Shown piece by piece: positions 37,716 to 45,835 of a stretch of DNA of 64,000 nt. The number at the start of each line of letters is the position of its first letter. The stretch's first letter is position 1. The stretch spans positions 1-64,000 of the forward strand of contig JAAEZQ010000002.1 of NCBI GenBank assembly GCA_018222805.1. Direction: 5' to 3'. The position numbers and the translations under genes were made by a program. This stretch comes from Vibrionaceae bacterium. Lineage in GTDB: Bacteria; Pseudomonadota; Gammaproteobacteria; Enterobacterales; Vibrionaceae. Under the pieces are notes generated by a model, which ran no database searches, was not told the origin of the DNA, and saw nothing but the letters and a program-made list of their open reading frames with translations.

Positions 37716-38333
37716 ATGATCAAACTTCACCATCTCAATCAGTCTCGCTCGAAGCGTATTATCTGGTTACTTGAAGAGCTCAATGTAGATTATGAAATCG
37801 TGCCGTATACACGCGACAAAGTGACTTTTTTGGCTCCTCCAGAGCTTAAAAGTATACACCCGCTTGGCAAGTCACCAGTGCTCGAAGATGATGGTGAAAT
37901 CATCATTGAATCAGGCGCTATCACTGAGTATCTGATTGAAAAGTACAGCGATGGTCAACTTGCTCCAGAGTGTGGAACGAAAGCTCATACGCAGTACTTG
38001 CAGTGGATGCACTTTGCTGAAAGCTCAGCGATTTTACCAATATTGCTGAAAGTCTTCGTAAGTAAAGAACCAACTCAAACAGAGTTTTTATCAGGTTATG
38101 CAGATAAAGAAACCATGAGTGTTTTGAGTTACTTCGAGCAAGCTTTGCAAGATAAAACCTATCTGGTAGAGGAACGCTTAACCGGGGCAGACATCATGAT
38201 GTCTTTCATCGTGGAATTGGTACATAAGTTTGGCATGAACAAACATTTCCCTAATATTGAACGTTACGGGAACCAACTTGCCACGCACGCGGCTTTCTCA
38301 AAAGCGGAAAAAATCGAAGTGAAATACGCTTAG
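37716..38333 (+). CDS. Glutathione S-transferase
   Basis: A 205-residue cytoplasmic GST. The N-terminal thioredoxin-like domain (about 1-80) starts MIKLHHLNQSRSKRIIWLLE, with Ser in the catalytic position region, and contains the cis-Pro and glutathione-binding motif HPLGKSPVLEDDG and IIESGAITEYL. The all-helical domain follows (about 90-200), with TGADIMMSFIVEL. It overlaps the curA unit functionally: only 14 bp separate them and no terminator lies between. It probably conjugates electrophiles under the NemR-like repressor. Confidence 0.9.
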   Translation: MIKLHHLNQSRSKRIIWLLEELNVDYEIVPYTRDKVTFLAPPELKSIHPLGKSPVLEDDGEIIIESGAITEYLIEKYSDGQLAPECGTKAHTQYLQWMHFAESSAILPILLKVFVSKEPTQTEFLSGYADKETMSVLSYFEQALQDKTYLVEERLTGADIMMSFIVELVHKFGMNKHFPNIERYGNQLATHAAFSKAEKIEVKYA

Positions 38334-38560
38334 TTTTAGCCTTTTGGTGTAATAGACACACCCAAGATGCTCATCCCCAATAATCACCGAGATGCTTGGT
38401 TCAGAGAAATGAGCTGCCTCACATAAGCAACTGATCCCTTAACCAAGCACTCGTTTTTAATAACCGGCTATCCTAACGTTTCAACGTTCTTTTCATTTAA
38501 ATCCAAGCCGTTCAACGTCGTATTCTTTAAGCCCTTCGATACTCAAGAGTTGTTTATCTA

Positions 38561-39439
38561 TTACTGATTTTTAGCCACGGCTTTAATAAGTACCGAGGTA
38601 TCCATACGCCCAAGACCGTCAAGCTGTAGGTCTGCATATTGTTCATCAACCATTTGGGTCAACGGGAGCTGCAAACCAACACGCTCAGCCTCTTTAAGGC
38701 AGAAACCCAGATCTTTGCGCATCCAGTCAATCGCGAAGCCAAAGTCGAATTTATCTTGTGCCATAGTCGTGGCACGGTTTTCCATTTGCCATGACCCAGC
38801 GGCGCCATGTTTCAGTGTTTCGACGACTTGTTCAATATCTAAACCAGATTTTTGAGCCAGTAGTAGTGCTTCACTCAAGCCCTGTAGTACGCCGGCAATA
38901 CAAATTTGATTGACCATTTTGCAACGTTGTCCCTGACCGTTCTCGCCCAGTAACGTAATCTGTTTTGCGTATACATCCATCACAGGCGCAACTTGTTCAA
39001 ATACACTCGAGTCACCGCCACACATAATGGTTAGGACACCATTTTCAGCGCCTGCTTGACCACCAGAAACTGGGGCATCGATAAAATGATTACCAACCTT
39101 ATTACAAGCGTCAGACAGTTCGACAGCCAAATCTGCAGAAGTCGTGGTGTGATCGACAAATACGGCGCCCGGTTTAAGACCAACCAGAAGCCCTTCTTCG
39201 CCATAAACAACACTACGAACGTCATCATCGTTGCCTACACAGGTAAATACGATGTCACATCCTTCAGCTGCTTCTGCGGGTGTTTCACAGGCAACACCGT
39301 TATATTCTTCTGCCCACTGCTCAGCTCTTGCTTTTGTGCGGTTGTACACTTTAGTCTCATATCCCGCTTTGCTTAAATAGCCTGCCATTGGGTAGCCCAT
39401 CACACCCAAACCAATAAATGCTACACGTTGTTTTTCCAT
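38561..39439 (-). CDS. NAD(P)-dependent beta-hydroxyacid dehydrogenase (HIBADH/GarR family)
   Basis: A 292-residue dehydrogenase. The Rossmann motif is GLGVMGYPMAGYL (about 11-23). The substrate-binding block is DAPVSGGQAGAENGVLTIMCGG, and the catalytic Lys is in GQRCKMVNQ. The C-terminal helical domain ends with the RKDLGFCLKEA segment. The family includes 3-hydroxyisobutyrate, tartronate-semialdehyde and related reductases; the exact substrate cannot be told. It is convergent with the GST gene and divergent from the HAD phosphatase. The 227 bp before it hold an 8-bp inverted repeat (GCTTGGTT/AACCAAGC, 38393-38449) but no clear terminator. Confidence 0.88.
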   Translation of the reverse strand: MEKQRVAFIGLGVMGYPMAGYLSKAGYETKVYNRTKARAEQWAEEYNGVACETPAEAAEGCDIVFTCVGNDDDVRSVVYGEEGLLVGLKPGAVFVDHTTTSADLAVELSDACNKVGNHFIDAPVSGGQAGAENGVLTIMCGGDSSVFEQVAPVMDVYAKQITLLGENGQGQRCKMVNQICIAGVLQGLSEALLLAQKSGLDIEQVVETLKHGAAGSWQMENRATTMAQDKFDFGFAIDWMRKDLGFCLKEAERVGLQLPLTQMVDEQYADLQLDGLGRMDTSVLIKAVAKNQ

Positions 39440-39641
39440 TGCCTGCTTCCCTAATCAACTGAATTTAGATGTTTTGTAACATGCTACTAAAGATTTCTGA
39501 TCATTACACTCGCAAATTATTCAGTGTTTCATAACGAAATAGATGAAGTGCAGGATCAGGTTTCGGTGACCATTTAAATTCGCGAGAAATACAATGTGAC
39601 TTATGTCAGAATGCCCTATCACTCAATAAATCGGCAAAGTA

Positions 39642-40292
39642 ATGAATTATCAAGCTGCTATTTTTGATATGGACGGTTTGCTTCTTGATACAGAGCGCGT
39701 TTGTATGCGCGTATTCCAAGAAGCCTGCGAAGTACAAGAACTTACGTTTTACAAAGAGGTATATCTGTCTATCATTGGGCGTAATGCCGCAGGTATTGAA
39801 GCAATTTTCCGCAAAGCTTACGGAAATGACTTAGATCGCTTGCATCAAGAATGGCGAACTCGTTACAACGCCGTGGTCAAACACCAGGCAATTCCTGTAA
39901 AAGAAGGCGTCGTCGAGCTGCTAGAATGGCTGAAAGAGCAGAATTTGCCTATCGCAGTTGCGACGTCGACGGCTAAGGATGTCGCCAAGATTAAGCTTGA
40001 ACTTGCCGGGTTAAGCAAATATATCGATAACCTGACGACAGGCTGTGAAGTCAGCAATGGTAAACCTGATCCGGAAATCTATTTACTTGCAGCCAACAGA
40101 CTGAACGTTGAACCTACTAAGTGCCTGGCTTTTGAAGACTCAAACAATGGCGTGCGTGCCGCTGTCGCCGCTAATATGTCCACTTACCAGATCCCAGATT
40201 TGGTAGAACCATGCGACGAAGTACGCCAGTTCGGTCACGCTATCGTTCCTTCACTACGAGATGTATTGAAAGAATTGAAACAAACGCGCTAA
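39642..40292 (+). CDS. HAD-superfamily phosphatase (beta-PGM/YieH-like)
   Basis: A 216-residue cytoplasmic hydrolase. Motif I is FDMDGLLLDTE, with nucleophile Asp9 and acid/base Asp11. Motif II is AVATST, motif III the Lys of NGKPDPEIY, and motif IV is FEDSNNGVRAA. The cap is the small helical type, as in phosphoglucomutase-like and sugar-phosphate phosphatases. It stands alone, with a terminator 17 bp after the stop. Substrate not determinable from sequence. Confidence 0.9.
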   Translation: MNYQAAIFDMDGLLLDTERVCMRVFQEACEVQELTFYKEVYLSIIGRNAAGIEAIFRKAYGNDLDRLHQEWRTRYNAVVKHQAIPVKEGVVELLEWLKEQNLPIAVATSTAKDVAKIKLELAGLSKYIDNLTTGCEVSNGKPDPEIYLLAANRLNVEPTKCLAFEDSNNGVRAAVAANMSTYQIPDLVEPCDEVRQFGHAIVPSLRDVLKELKQTR

Positions 40293-40309
40293 CACTCGGT
40301 CATTTAAAT

Positions 40310-40335
40310 AAGCTCAGCCTAATGGTTGAGCTTTT
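40310..40335 (+). terminator. Terminator after the HAD gene
   Basis: AAGCTCAGCC pairs with GGTTGAGCTT (one G-T pair) across TAAT, followed by TTTC. Confidence 0.8.
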
Positions 40336-40501
40336 TCATTTTTAGCTTAATACCTGATCGCCTGCTATTTTTTATCCGTCTCATATTTGTGCTGTTGCCG
40401 CTCGCAACGCTTCATGTGATCAATCAGAGAGATGAACGAGTATAAGTTTGCAACAAAGTGTCAACGTACCACTCACTGCACAGTTTTGCAGCATTAACTC
40501 G

Positions 40502-40522
40502 TTGATAATGATAACTATTGGT
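40502..40522. promoter_or_regulatory. Fur- or FNR-like site before azurin
   Basis: GATAATGATAACTATTGGT (40504-40522) agrees with the 19-bp Fur consensus at about 14 positions. The overlapping TTGATAATGATAAC (40502-40515) agrees with the FNR consensus TTGAT-N4-ATCAA at 8 of 10. Either is plausible for an azurin; the sequence does not decide. Confidence 0.5.
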
Positions 40523-40567
40523 TCATTCGAAACCAGTCAGCCAAAAATATAAAATGGAGAGTGTTAT

Positions 40568-41020
40568 ATGTCTTTACGTTTATTAGCCGCAACCTTTGCA
40601 CTTGTTGGAGTTAGCTTTGGAGCACAAGCCAGTGCCGAGTGTGAGGTATCACTGGATGCTAACGATATGATGCAGTTTTCTACCAAAACTCTGAGTGTTC
40701 CAGCAACGTGTAGCGAAGTAACGTTGACTTTAAACCACACTGGTAAAATGCCAGCACAGTCGATGGGTCACAACGTTGTTATTGCAGATACAGCGAACAT
40801 TCAAGCCGTCGGCACCGATGGTATGACAGCAGGCGCAGATAATAACTACGTGAAACCCGATGACGAGCGTGTTTATGCGTACACTGAGGTCGTCGGTGGC
40901 GGTGAAAGCACAAGTATCACCTTCAGTACCGAAAAAATGACGGCAGGCGGTGACTACTCATTCTTCTGCTCATTCCCAGGCCACTGGGCGGTCATGCAAG
41001 GTAAGTTTGAGTTTAAATAA
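40568..41020 (+). CDS. azu: Azurin, periplasmic blue copper protein
   Basis: A 150-residue precursor. The 22-residue signal peptide ends ...FGAQAS before AECEVSLDAND, leaving a 128-residue mature protein, the same length as Pseudomonas azurin. The type-1 copper ligands fall at the standard mature positions: Gly45-His46 in SMGHNVV, then Cys112, His117 and Met121 in FFCSFPGHWAVM. A disulfide pair (Cys3-Cys26 equivalents) is present. Azurin carries electrons in the periplasm, for example to or from cytochromes and nitrite reductase. AATGGAGAG precedes the ATG. Confidence 0.95.
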   Translation: MSLRLLAATFALVGVSFGAQASAECEVSLDANDMMQFSTKTLSVPATCSEVTLTLNHTGKMPAQSMGHNVVIADTANIQAVGTDGMTAGADNNYVKPDDERVYAYTEVVGGGESTSITFSTEKMTAGGDYSFFCSFPGHWAVMQGKFEFK

Positions 41021-41053
41021 CTGTCTTACCCTCTAGATACACATAGCAGATTT

Positions 41054-41078
41054 AAGGGAAGCTAAGGCTTCCCTTTTT
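41054..41078 (+). terminator. Terminator after azurin
   Basis: AAGGGAAGC pairs with GCTTCCCTT across TAAG, then TTT. Azurin is therefore a single-gene unit. Confidence 0.85.
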
Positions 41079-41154
41079 AATTATAAAATTCAAGGCTAGC
41101 TCTGTGATTAGCAGCCGTAATCAAGAAAAGTCATATCGAGAAATCTCACTCACC

Positions 41155-41505
41155 TTACTCGATACCATGCAGTTCTTTCCAATTCCCCGGATGTACGACA
41201 TAACCAAATAACGCGTGTCCGCCATATACTAGCTCTGTACCTTCAGGAATCCACAGCATCTGTCCAGGGTGAACAAAATGGGTTTCTCCATTCGCGGTCA
41301 GTTCAAAGCACCCTTCTATGACGAAAACCACTTCATCGTAAAGTACCGTCCACGCAACTTCCGCGCCTTCCCATTTTGCAAAACCAACACCAATATTTGG
41401 TGAAATCTCTGGGCTAAGCGCTCGCGCTACATAAGCCATACCCGGAGTATCACCGCGTACACTGAAGTCGAGAGTTTTGCTATCAACGAGCTTTACTTGC
41501 TTCAT
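41155..41505 (-). CDS. Cupin-domain protein (EutQ-like)
   Basis: A 116-residue single-domain cupin, residues about 30-112, with the barrel segments TVLYDEVVFVIEGCFEL and HFVHPGQMLWIPEGTELVYG, as in small EutQ-type cupins. The usual metal-binding His pair of motif 1 is not obvious (only Asp/Glu in LYDEVVF), so a binding or regulatory role is as likely as catalysis. It is the last gene of the Rieske operon. Its ATG overlaps the stop of the FAD oxidase gene (ATGA), so it is translationally coupled and must serve the same pathway. Confidence 0.8.
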   Translation of the reverse strand: MKQVKLVDSKTLDFSVRGDTPGMAYVARALSPEISPNIGVGFAKWEGAEVAWTVLYDEVVFVIEGCFELTANGETHFVHPGQMLWIPEGTELVYGGHALFGYVVHPGNWKELHGIE

Positions 41506-42818
41506 AATTCACTCCGGCTTTGCCACTTAGCTAATTGAATACGGCTCCTCACTCCCATCCCCAGGAACGGCTCTGGAGGATTCAAGCTAGGCATACCCGT
41601 GACTTGTTGGATGTCATCCAGAAGTTGCGATGTGGCACCTACTGCGTAATCAGCGAGCAAAGTTCCAGAAACGGTTCCCCATGCAGCTCCAACGCCGTTA
41701 TCACAAGCACTGGCGTACACACCTTTGTCGAGTTGACCAAAGAAGTTAGTGAAGTTGCGAGAGATGGCATATACACCGCCCCATGTGTGAGTAAAAGGCA
41801 CATCGGCAAGTTCTGGATAACGGGCTAAGAACACTTGACGATGATCTTCTTGAATACTCTGCCTCATTTTGTCACTGACACTTGAGCCATACTTAGGTAC
41901 ATGCTTATAAGTATTACGAATCAATATTCGGCGATCAGCCGTCATACGAAGCGTCGTTCCCGCATGGTCAGCTGGTGTCAGCCCCCAGTTTAACTCACCA
42001 CCATAACGCTGCATTTCGGCATCCGTCAGTGGACGTGTCCAACTAGCGAACGTCATCACCGGAAGCAGTCGATTTTTCAGGTAGCCAAATTCTCGAGTAA
42101 AAATGCTGGTTCCCAGCAGCAATTGTGGTGTGTGGACTGAGCCGTTATCGCCATGCAAAACCCAATGATCATTCTCTTGACTCAGACGACTAATCGGCGA
42201 ATTTTCTAGCACTTCAACGTTGTCAGGCAAACTATCACCCAAACCACGAACCAACGCTGCAGGCTGCATTAAATAGCCTCCTGGCGTGTAGATAGCTCGG
42301 CTGTAGTAATTTGTACCTAATACTTTTGCAAGTTCCGCTCGATCAACATGGAAATACGGTTCGCCCAAGTCTTTCATTAAGTGCTCAAAGTGATCGAGAT
42401 AAGCCTCACCTCTTTCCCCAACCGCTCCTTGATACTTTCCTTTTGCTGACCACTGGCAATCAATATTGTATTTACTTATCAAGCAATCTAATTGACCAAT
42501 AGCAGAACGGTTTAATGCCAACAACTTCTGCTTGTGAGCGGGGTCAGGATGCTCTAGTGAAAACTTGTGCGGTAAGTCGATCACAAAACCAGAATTTCGT
42601 CCAGATGCCCCTTGGCCAATGCGCTGGGCATCTATCAAGAGAATTCGTGCATTGGGTTCATGTTCTGCTAAGCGTCTCGCCATAGCAAGACCCGCGAATC
42701 CGGCACCTAACACCACGTAATCTGCATTTATACTCCCTTGCAACGAAGGCTTTGCTGGCGTTTTCGGTAATGCATGATACCAGCCACAGGTTGCATCATC
42801 GTTTGGTAAATGAATCAT
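41502..42818 (-). CDS. FAD-dependent amine/amino-acid oxidoreductase (DadA/PuuB-like)
   Basis: A 438-residue D-amino-acid-oxidase-superfamily flavoprotein. The dinucleotide motif is VVLGAGFAGLAMARRLAE (about 34-51), followed by LLIDAQRIGQGASGRNSGFV, typical of gamma-glutamylputrescine oxidase and related glycine/sarcosine-type enzymes. The C-terminal block GVYASACDNGVGAAWGT is the FAD-closing strand. Such enzymes oxidise secondary or primary amines to imines, releasing aldehyde and amine. In this operon it probably acts after the Rieske enzyme on a demethylated or cleaved amine, feeding the aldehyde dehydrogenase. Confidence 0.85.
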   Translation of the reverse strand: MIHLPNDDATCGWYHALPKTPAKPSLQGSINADYVVLGAGFAGLAMARRLAEHEPNARILLIDAQRIGQGASGRNSGFVIDLPHKFSLEHPDPAHKQKLLALNRSAIGQLDCLISKYNIDCQWSAKGKYQGAVGERGEAYLDHFEHLMKDLGEPYFHVDRAELAKVLGTNYYSRAIYTPGGYLMQPAALVRGLGDSLPDNVEVLENSPISRLSQENDHWVLHGDNGSVHTPQLLLGTSIFTREFGYLKNRLLPVMTFASWTRPLTDAEMQRYGGELNWGLTPADHAGTTLRMTADRRILIRNTYKHVPKYGSSVSDKMRQSIQEDHRQVFLARYPELADVPFTHTWGGVYAISRNFTNFFGQLDKGVYASACDNGVGAAWGTVSGTLLADYAVGATSQLLDDIQQVTGMPSLNPPEPFLGMGVRSRIQLAKWQSRSEL

Positions 42819-42830
42819 TGTCTGCCTCCG

Positions 42831-44255
42831 TTACGCCGCAGATTGTTTTAGTGATAATTGTTCTAGCCATGGCGAGCGCAATGACTGGACTTTTCGACCT
42901 AACAATGCGAATCCAATCATTGAACCTTCCACCGAGTAATACGCCGCTGTTAATTCCTCATCCTGACTTTCTATATGCCACTGCCCTTGTGCATTAGGTG
43001 CGGCAGGGAAGATGGTCAGCGGAAGAATCGGTGTTTTCACAATCACTGGTGTCGGAGTTAACGAAATAGGCGTTAATTCACCTAATAAGCTCTTCGCTAG
43101 AGACGGAATCATTTGGTTGATAGGCGCAATATATGGCTGCCAACCTTGTTCGGTTTCAACACAGTCCCCTAGCGAGTAGATGTTTTCATCACTTGTCTGA
43201 GCAAACTGGTTTACTTTGATACCACGGCCAATGTCTAAGCCAGCTTGCTCAGCCAAAGAAACATTAGGTTTAAGCCCGACCGCACTCAGAACCAAGTCCG
43301 CGGTAATCTTTTTCCCGCTAGTTAGGTGAAGTTCAGCGCCAGAATCGGTCATTGGCTCAATCTTCGCTATGCTGTCTTGTAGGAACCATTGTACGCCACC
43401 TTCGCTTAACGCATTTTGTAGTGATTCACCTAACTGCTGTGGGATCATGCGCTCCATTGGCCACTGTCCAAGACCAATGACACTGACTTCAAAACCACTT
43501 TCAATCAGGTCGTTAGCAAACTCACAGCCAATTAAGCCATCACCTAGAATAGCGATACGCTTTTTACCTTGCAGTTGAGTTCTAAAGCGACGGTAATCGA
43601 CTAGGTCATTGACGCTAACTACGTACGAACGATCACCTTCAATTGGAATTTCGATTGGTGATGCGCCCGTTGCTAACACTAGGCGGCTATAACGGTACTG
43701 ACCAATCGATGTGTGTAATGTTGAATTCTCCCGATCAATATGCTCAACACGGGTATGTGCGTAAACTCGAATGTTTAAACGACACTCCCACTCCAACGCA
43801 CTTTCCGTTTGCAGAGCATCACCACTTTTGCCCATTGCCAGAGCATTTGAAAGTGCAGGCTTACTGTACAGAGCACCATCGTCACAGGTAAAGACGGTAA
43901 TTGGAACATTGGCAGACTGAGCTCGAAGCGCTGAAGCCAACTGATAACCACTATGTCCACTGCCAATAATGACAATAGGATCAGTCGAAAAAACAGGCTG
44001 GCTCACTGAAGGAGGAAGTGGTTGATCCAATGGCGATGAAGCCGTATTCGGCAAAACAGGCGCAACAGCCTCTTCTTCAGGCACATCACCTGTGATTTCA
44101 ATCATTTCGAAATCAGCCTTACCAACCAAGCAATCTGGGCATAACCAATCATCCGGCACATCTTCCCATGCTGTTCCCGGCGCAATCCCGTCTGATGGCC
44201 AACCTTGTGCTTCATCATAGATTAAGCCGCAAATAATACAGAGCCACTTTTTCAT
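42831..44255 (-). CDS. Rubredoxin-fused NAD(P)H:rubredoxin reductase
   Basis: A 474-residue fusion. Residues 1-50 are a complete rubredoxin with the iron-binding cysteines at 6, 9, 39 and 42 (CIICG and CPDC) and the canonical GIAPGTAWEDVPDDWLCPDC. A Pro/Ala linker (about 55-88) leads to a pyridine-nucleotide-disulfide-type flavoprotein: FAD motif IVIIGSGHSGYQLASALR, NAD motif RIAILGDGLIGCEFANDL and the closing IYSLGDCVE. This is a one-chain electron donor from NAD(P)H via FAD to rubredoxin. Separate rubredoxin/reductase pairs serve alkane hydroxylases; here the only obvious acceptor is the Rieske oxygenase of the same operon, an unusual pairing. Confidence 0.9.
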   Translation of the reverse strand: MKKWLCIICGLIYDEAQGWPSDGIAPGTAWEDVPDDWLCPDCLVGKADFEMIEITGDVPEEEAVAPVLPNTASSPLDQPLPPSVSQPVFSTDPIVIIGSGHSGYQLASALRAQSANVPITVFTCDDGALYSKPALSNALAMGKSGDALQTESALEWECRLNIRVYAHTRVEHIDRENSTLHTSIGQYRYSRLVLATGASPIEIPIEGDRSYVVSVNDLVDYRRFRTQLQGKKRIAILGDGLIGCEFANDLIESGFEVSVIGLGQWPMERMIPQQLGESLQNALSEGGVQWFLQDSIAKIEPMTDSGAELHLTSGKKITADLVLSAVGLKPNVSLAEQAGLDIGRGIKVNQFAQTSDENIYSLGDCVETEQGWQPYIAPINQMIPSLAKSLLGELTPISLTPTPVIVKTPILPLTIFPAAPNAQGQWHIESQDEELTAAYYSVEGSMIGFALLGRKVQSLRSPWLEQLSLKQSAA

Positions 44256-44319
44256 CGCTTTTACTCCAACTACCTTGTTCTGAATTCCCGTGTGTTTAAC
44301 CCTTTTCTAGGGCCAATCG

Positions 44320-44379
44320 ATTTCATCAACCTCGTCCTGTCTTGTGGTCTGAATCCAAGCAGGTACGAGGTGATGAAAA
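44320..44379. repeat. Long imperfect hairpin in the operon spacer
   Basis: TTTCATCA-A-CCTCGT-CCTG-T-CTTG at 44321-44344 pairs with CAAG-CAGG-T-ACGAGGTGATGAAA at 44355-44378, giving about 22 base pairs with a few single-base bulges and a loop of about 10. It fills most of the 139-bp gap between the aldehyde dehydrogenase and rubredoxin-reductase genes. No T-run follows, so a processing/stability element or a small palindromic repeat is likelier than a terminator. Confidence 0.7.
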
Positions 44380-44394
44380 CCAGTTACACGGAGG

Positions 44395-45831
44395 CTATAC
44401 GTCGCTTTCTTGCTGCAAACGAATGGCTATGTTGCGCGTATGGACATAGCTATAAATCGCTTCTTGTCCTTTTTCTCGGCCAAAGCCGGACAATCCAACT
44501 CCACCAAATGGGGTTTCAATTCCGCCAGCAAACCACTCATTGATAAACACTTGCCCACCACGCAGTTGCTGAGCGACACGTAATGTTTGGTTTAGCTTCT
44601 CGCCGAATACACCCGCAACGAGACCAAAGTCTGTGCCGTTAGCGATCTTGATGGCTTCTTGTTCGGTTTCAAACGGTGTAATGACGAGCACTGGACCAAA
44701 CACTTCTTCTTGTGCAATACGCATATCTGGCGTTGCTTCAATGACAGTCGGAGCAACAAAGTAGCCAGACAAATCCGGCGCATAACCACCAGTGAGAATG
44801 TTCGCGCCTTCTGCTCGTGCATGCTCTATCATTTCAAGTACTCGTGCTTGCTGATCAGCAGAGACGACTGGTGTGATATCAGGCTGGCTTTCACCTTGTC
44901 CAATTGAAAGGCCCTCAGCCATTGATACCACTGCAGCCTTCACTTCTTCATAGCGTTCTTTTTGAACCAGCAATCGAGACATAGCAGAACAAACCTGACC
45001 TGCATTAAAGAAGATACCGACTTGTACGCTCTTGAGTAGTGTCTCTAGATTTGCATCTTTCAGTGCGATAGCGGCAGATTTACCACCCAATTCCATTACC
45101 GAAGGTGTTGCTCTGTGCGACGAGTCTTTGAGGATGCGCTGACCTGTTGGTACCGAACCAGTAAAGACGATTTGATCAACTTCCGGATGCTGCACTAAGT
45201 GGCTGCCAACTACGGAGCCTTTACCACAAAGCAAGTTGATAGCACCTTTCGGAAAGCCTGCTTTCTCGATTGCTTTAATCAGTAATGTCATTGCCAGTGG
45301 TGAAATCTCTGGCGATTTAATAACTACAGCATTACCAGCGGCTAAAGCTGGCGCGAGTGAGCGTGCGCAAATTGATACCGGGAAGTTCCAAGGAACAATC
45401 TGTACTGATACGCCAAACGGTACATACTGAGTGAAGTCGACATAATCTTTCCCTAATGGGATTGAAGTGCCTTCCAGTTTGTCCGCCATGCCTGCGTAGT
45501 ATTCGAAATAACGAGCCGATTCGATAAACTCATCTTTTGCGTCTTGTAATGACTTGCCATTTTCACGACACGCCACCAATCCACCTTCATCGACCATTTC
45601 ACGAATAGCAGCCGCTGCTTTTAACATCCATTCGGTTCTTACCGCTGGACGAACGTCTGACAAAAGCCCTTGATTCACAACTCGACGTGCTGCAGCCATT
45701 GCACGATCAGCGTCAACAATATTAGCTTCAGCTATCGTCGCGTACGGTTCCGCTGTACCTGGGTTGATGACCGTGAGTGACTGCTCTGAATCACGCCACT
45801 CACCATCAATGTAATTGAGGTAATGCGTCAT
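44395..45831 (-). CDS. NAD(P)-dependent aldehyde dehydrogenase
   Basis: A 478-residue aldehyde dehydrogenase, similar to betaine-aldehyde and gamma-aminobutyraldehyde types. Visible are the N-terminal YIDGEWRDSEQSLTVINPGT, the nucleotide region VPWNFPVSICARSLAPALAA, FTGSVPTGQRI, the catalytic Glu in MELGGKSAAI, the catalytic Cys in FFNAGQVCSAMSRL and the C-terminal PFGGVGLSGFGREKG. It follows the Rieske gene by only 4 bp and would oxidise the aldehyde released by the Rieske oxygenase or by the FAD oxidase to a carboxylate. Confidence 0.93.
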   Translation of the reverse strand: MTHYLNYIDGEWRDSEQSLTVINPGTAEPYATIAEANIVDADRAMAAARRVVNQGLLSDVRPAVRTEWMLKAAAAIREMVDEGGLVACRENGKSLQDAKDEFIESARYFEYYAGMADKLEGTSIPLGKDYVDFTQYVPFGVSVQIVPWNFPVSICARSLAPALAAGNAVVIKSPEISPLAMTLLIKAIEKAGFPKGAINLLCGKGSVVGSHLVQHPEVDQIVFTGSVPTGQRILKDSSHRATPSVMELGGKSAAIALKDANLETLLKSVQVGIFFNAGQVCSAMSRLLVQKERYEEVKAAVVSMAEGLSIGQGESQPDITPVVSADQQARVLEMIEHARAEGANILTGGYAPDLSGYFVAPTVIEATPDMRIAQEEVFGPVLVITPFETEQEAIKIANGTDFGLVAGVFGEKLNQTLRVAQQLRGGQVFINEWFAGGIETPFGGVGLSGFGREKGQEAIYSYVHTRNIAIRLQQESDV

Positions 45832-45835
45832 ATTA

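Noticed and set aside
38393..38449. Inverted repeat GCTTGGTT/AACCAAGC as a terminator
   Set aside because: The loop exceeds 40 nt and no T-run follows; too weak to call.
44320..44379. Integron attC site
   Set aside because: The hairpin has one-sided bulges like attC, but the GTTRRRY/RYYYAAC core sites are not at its ends and no cassette structure or integrase is present.
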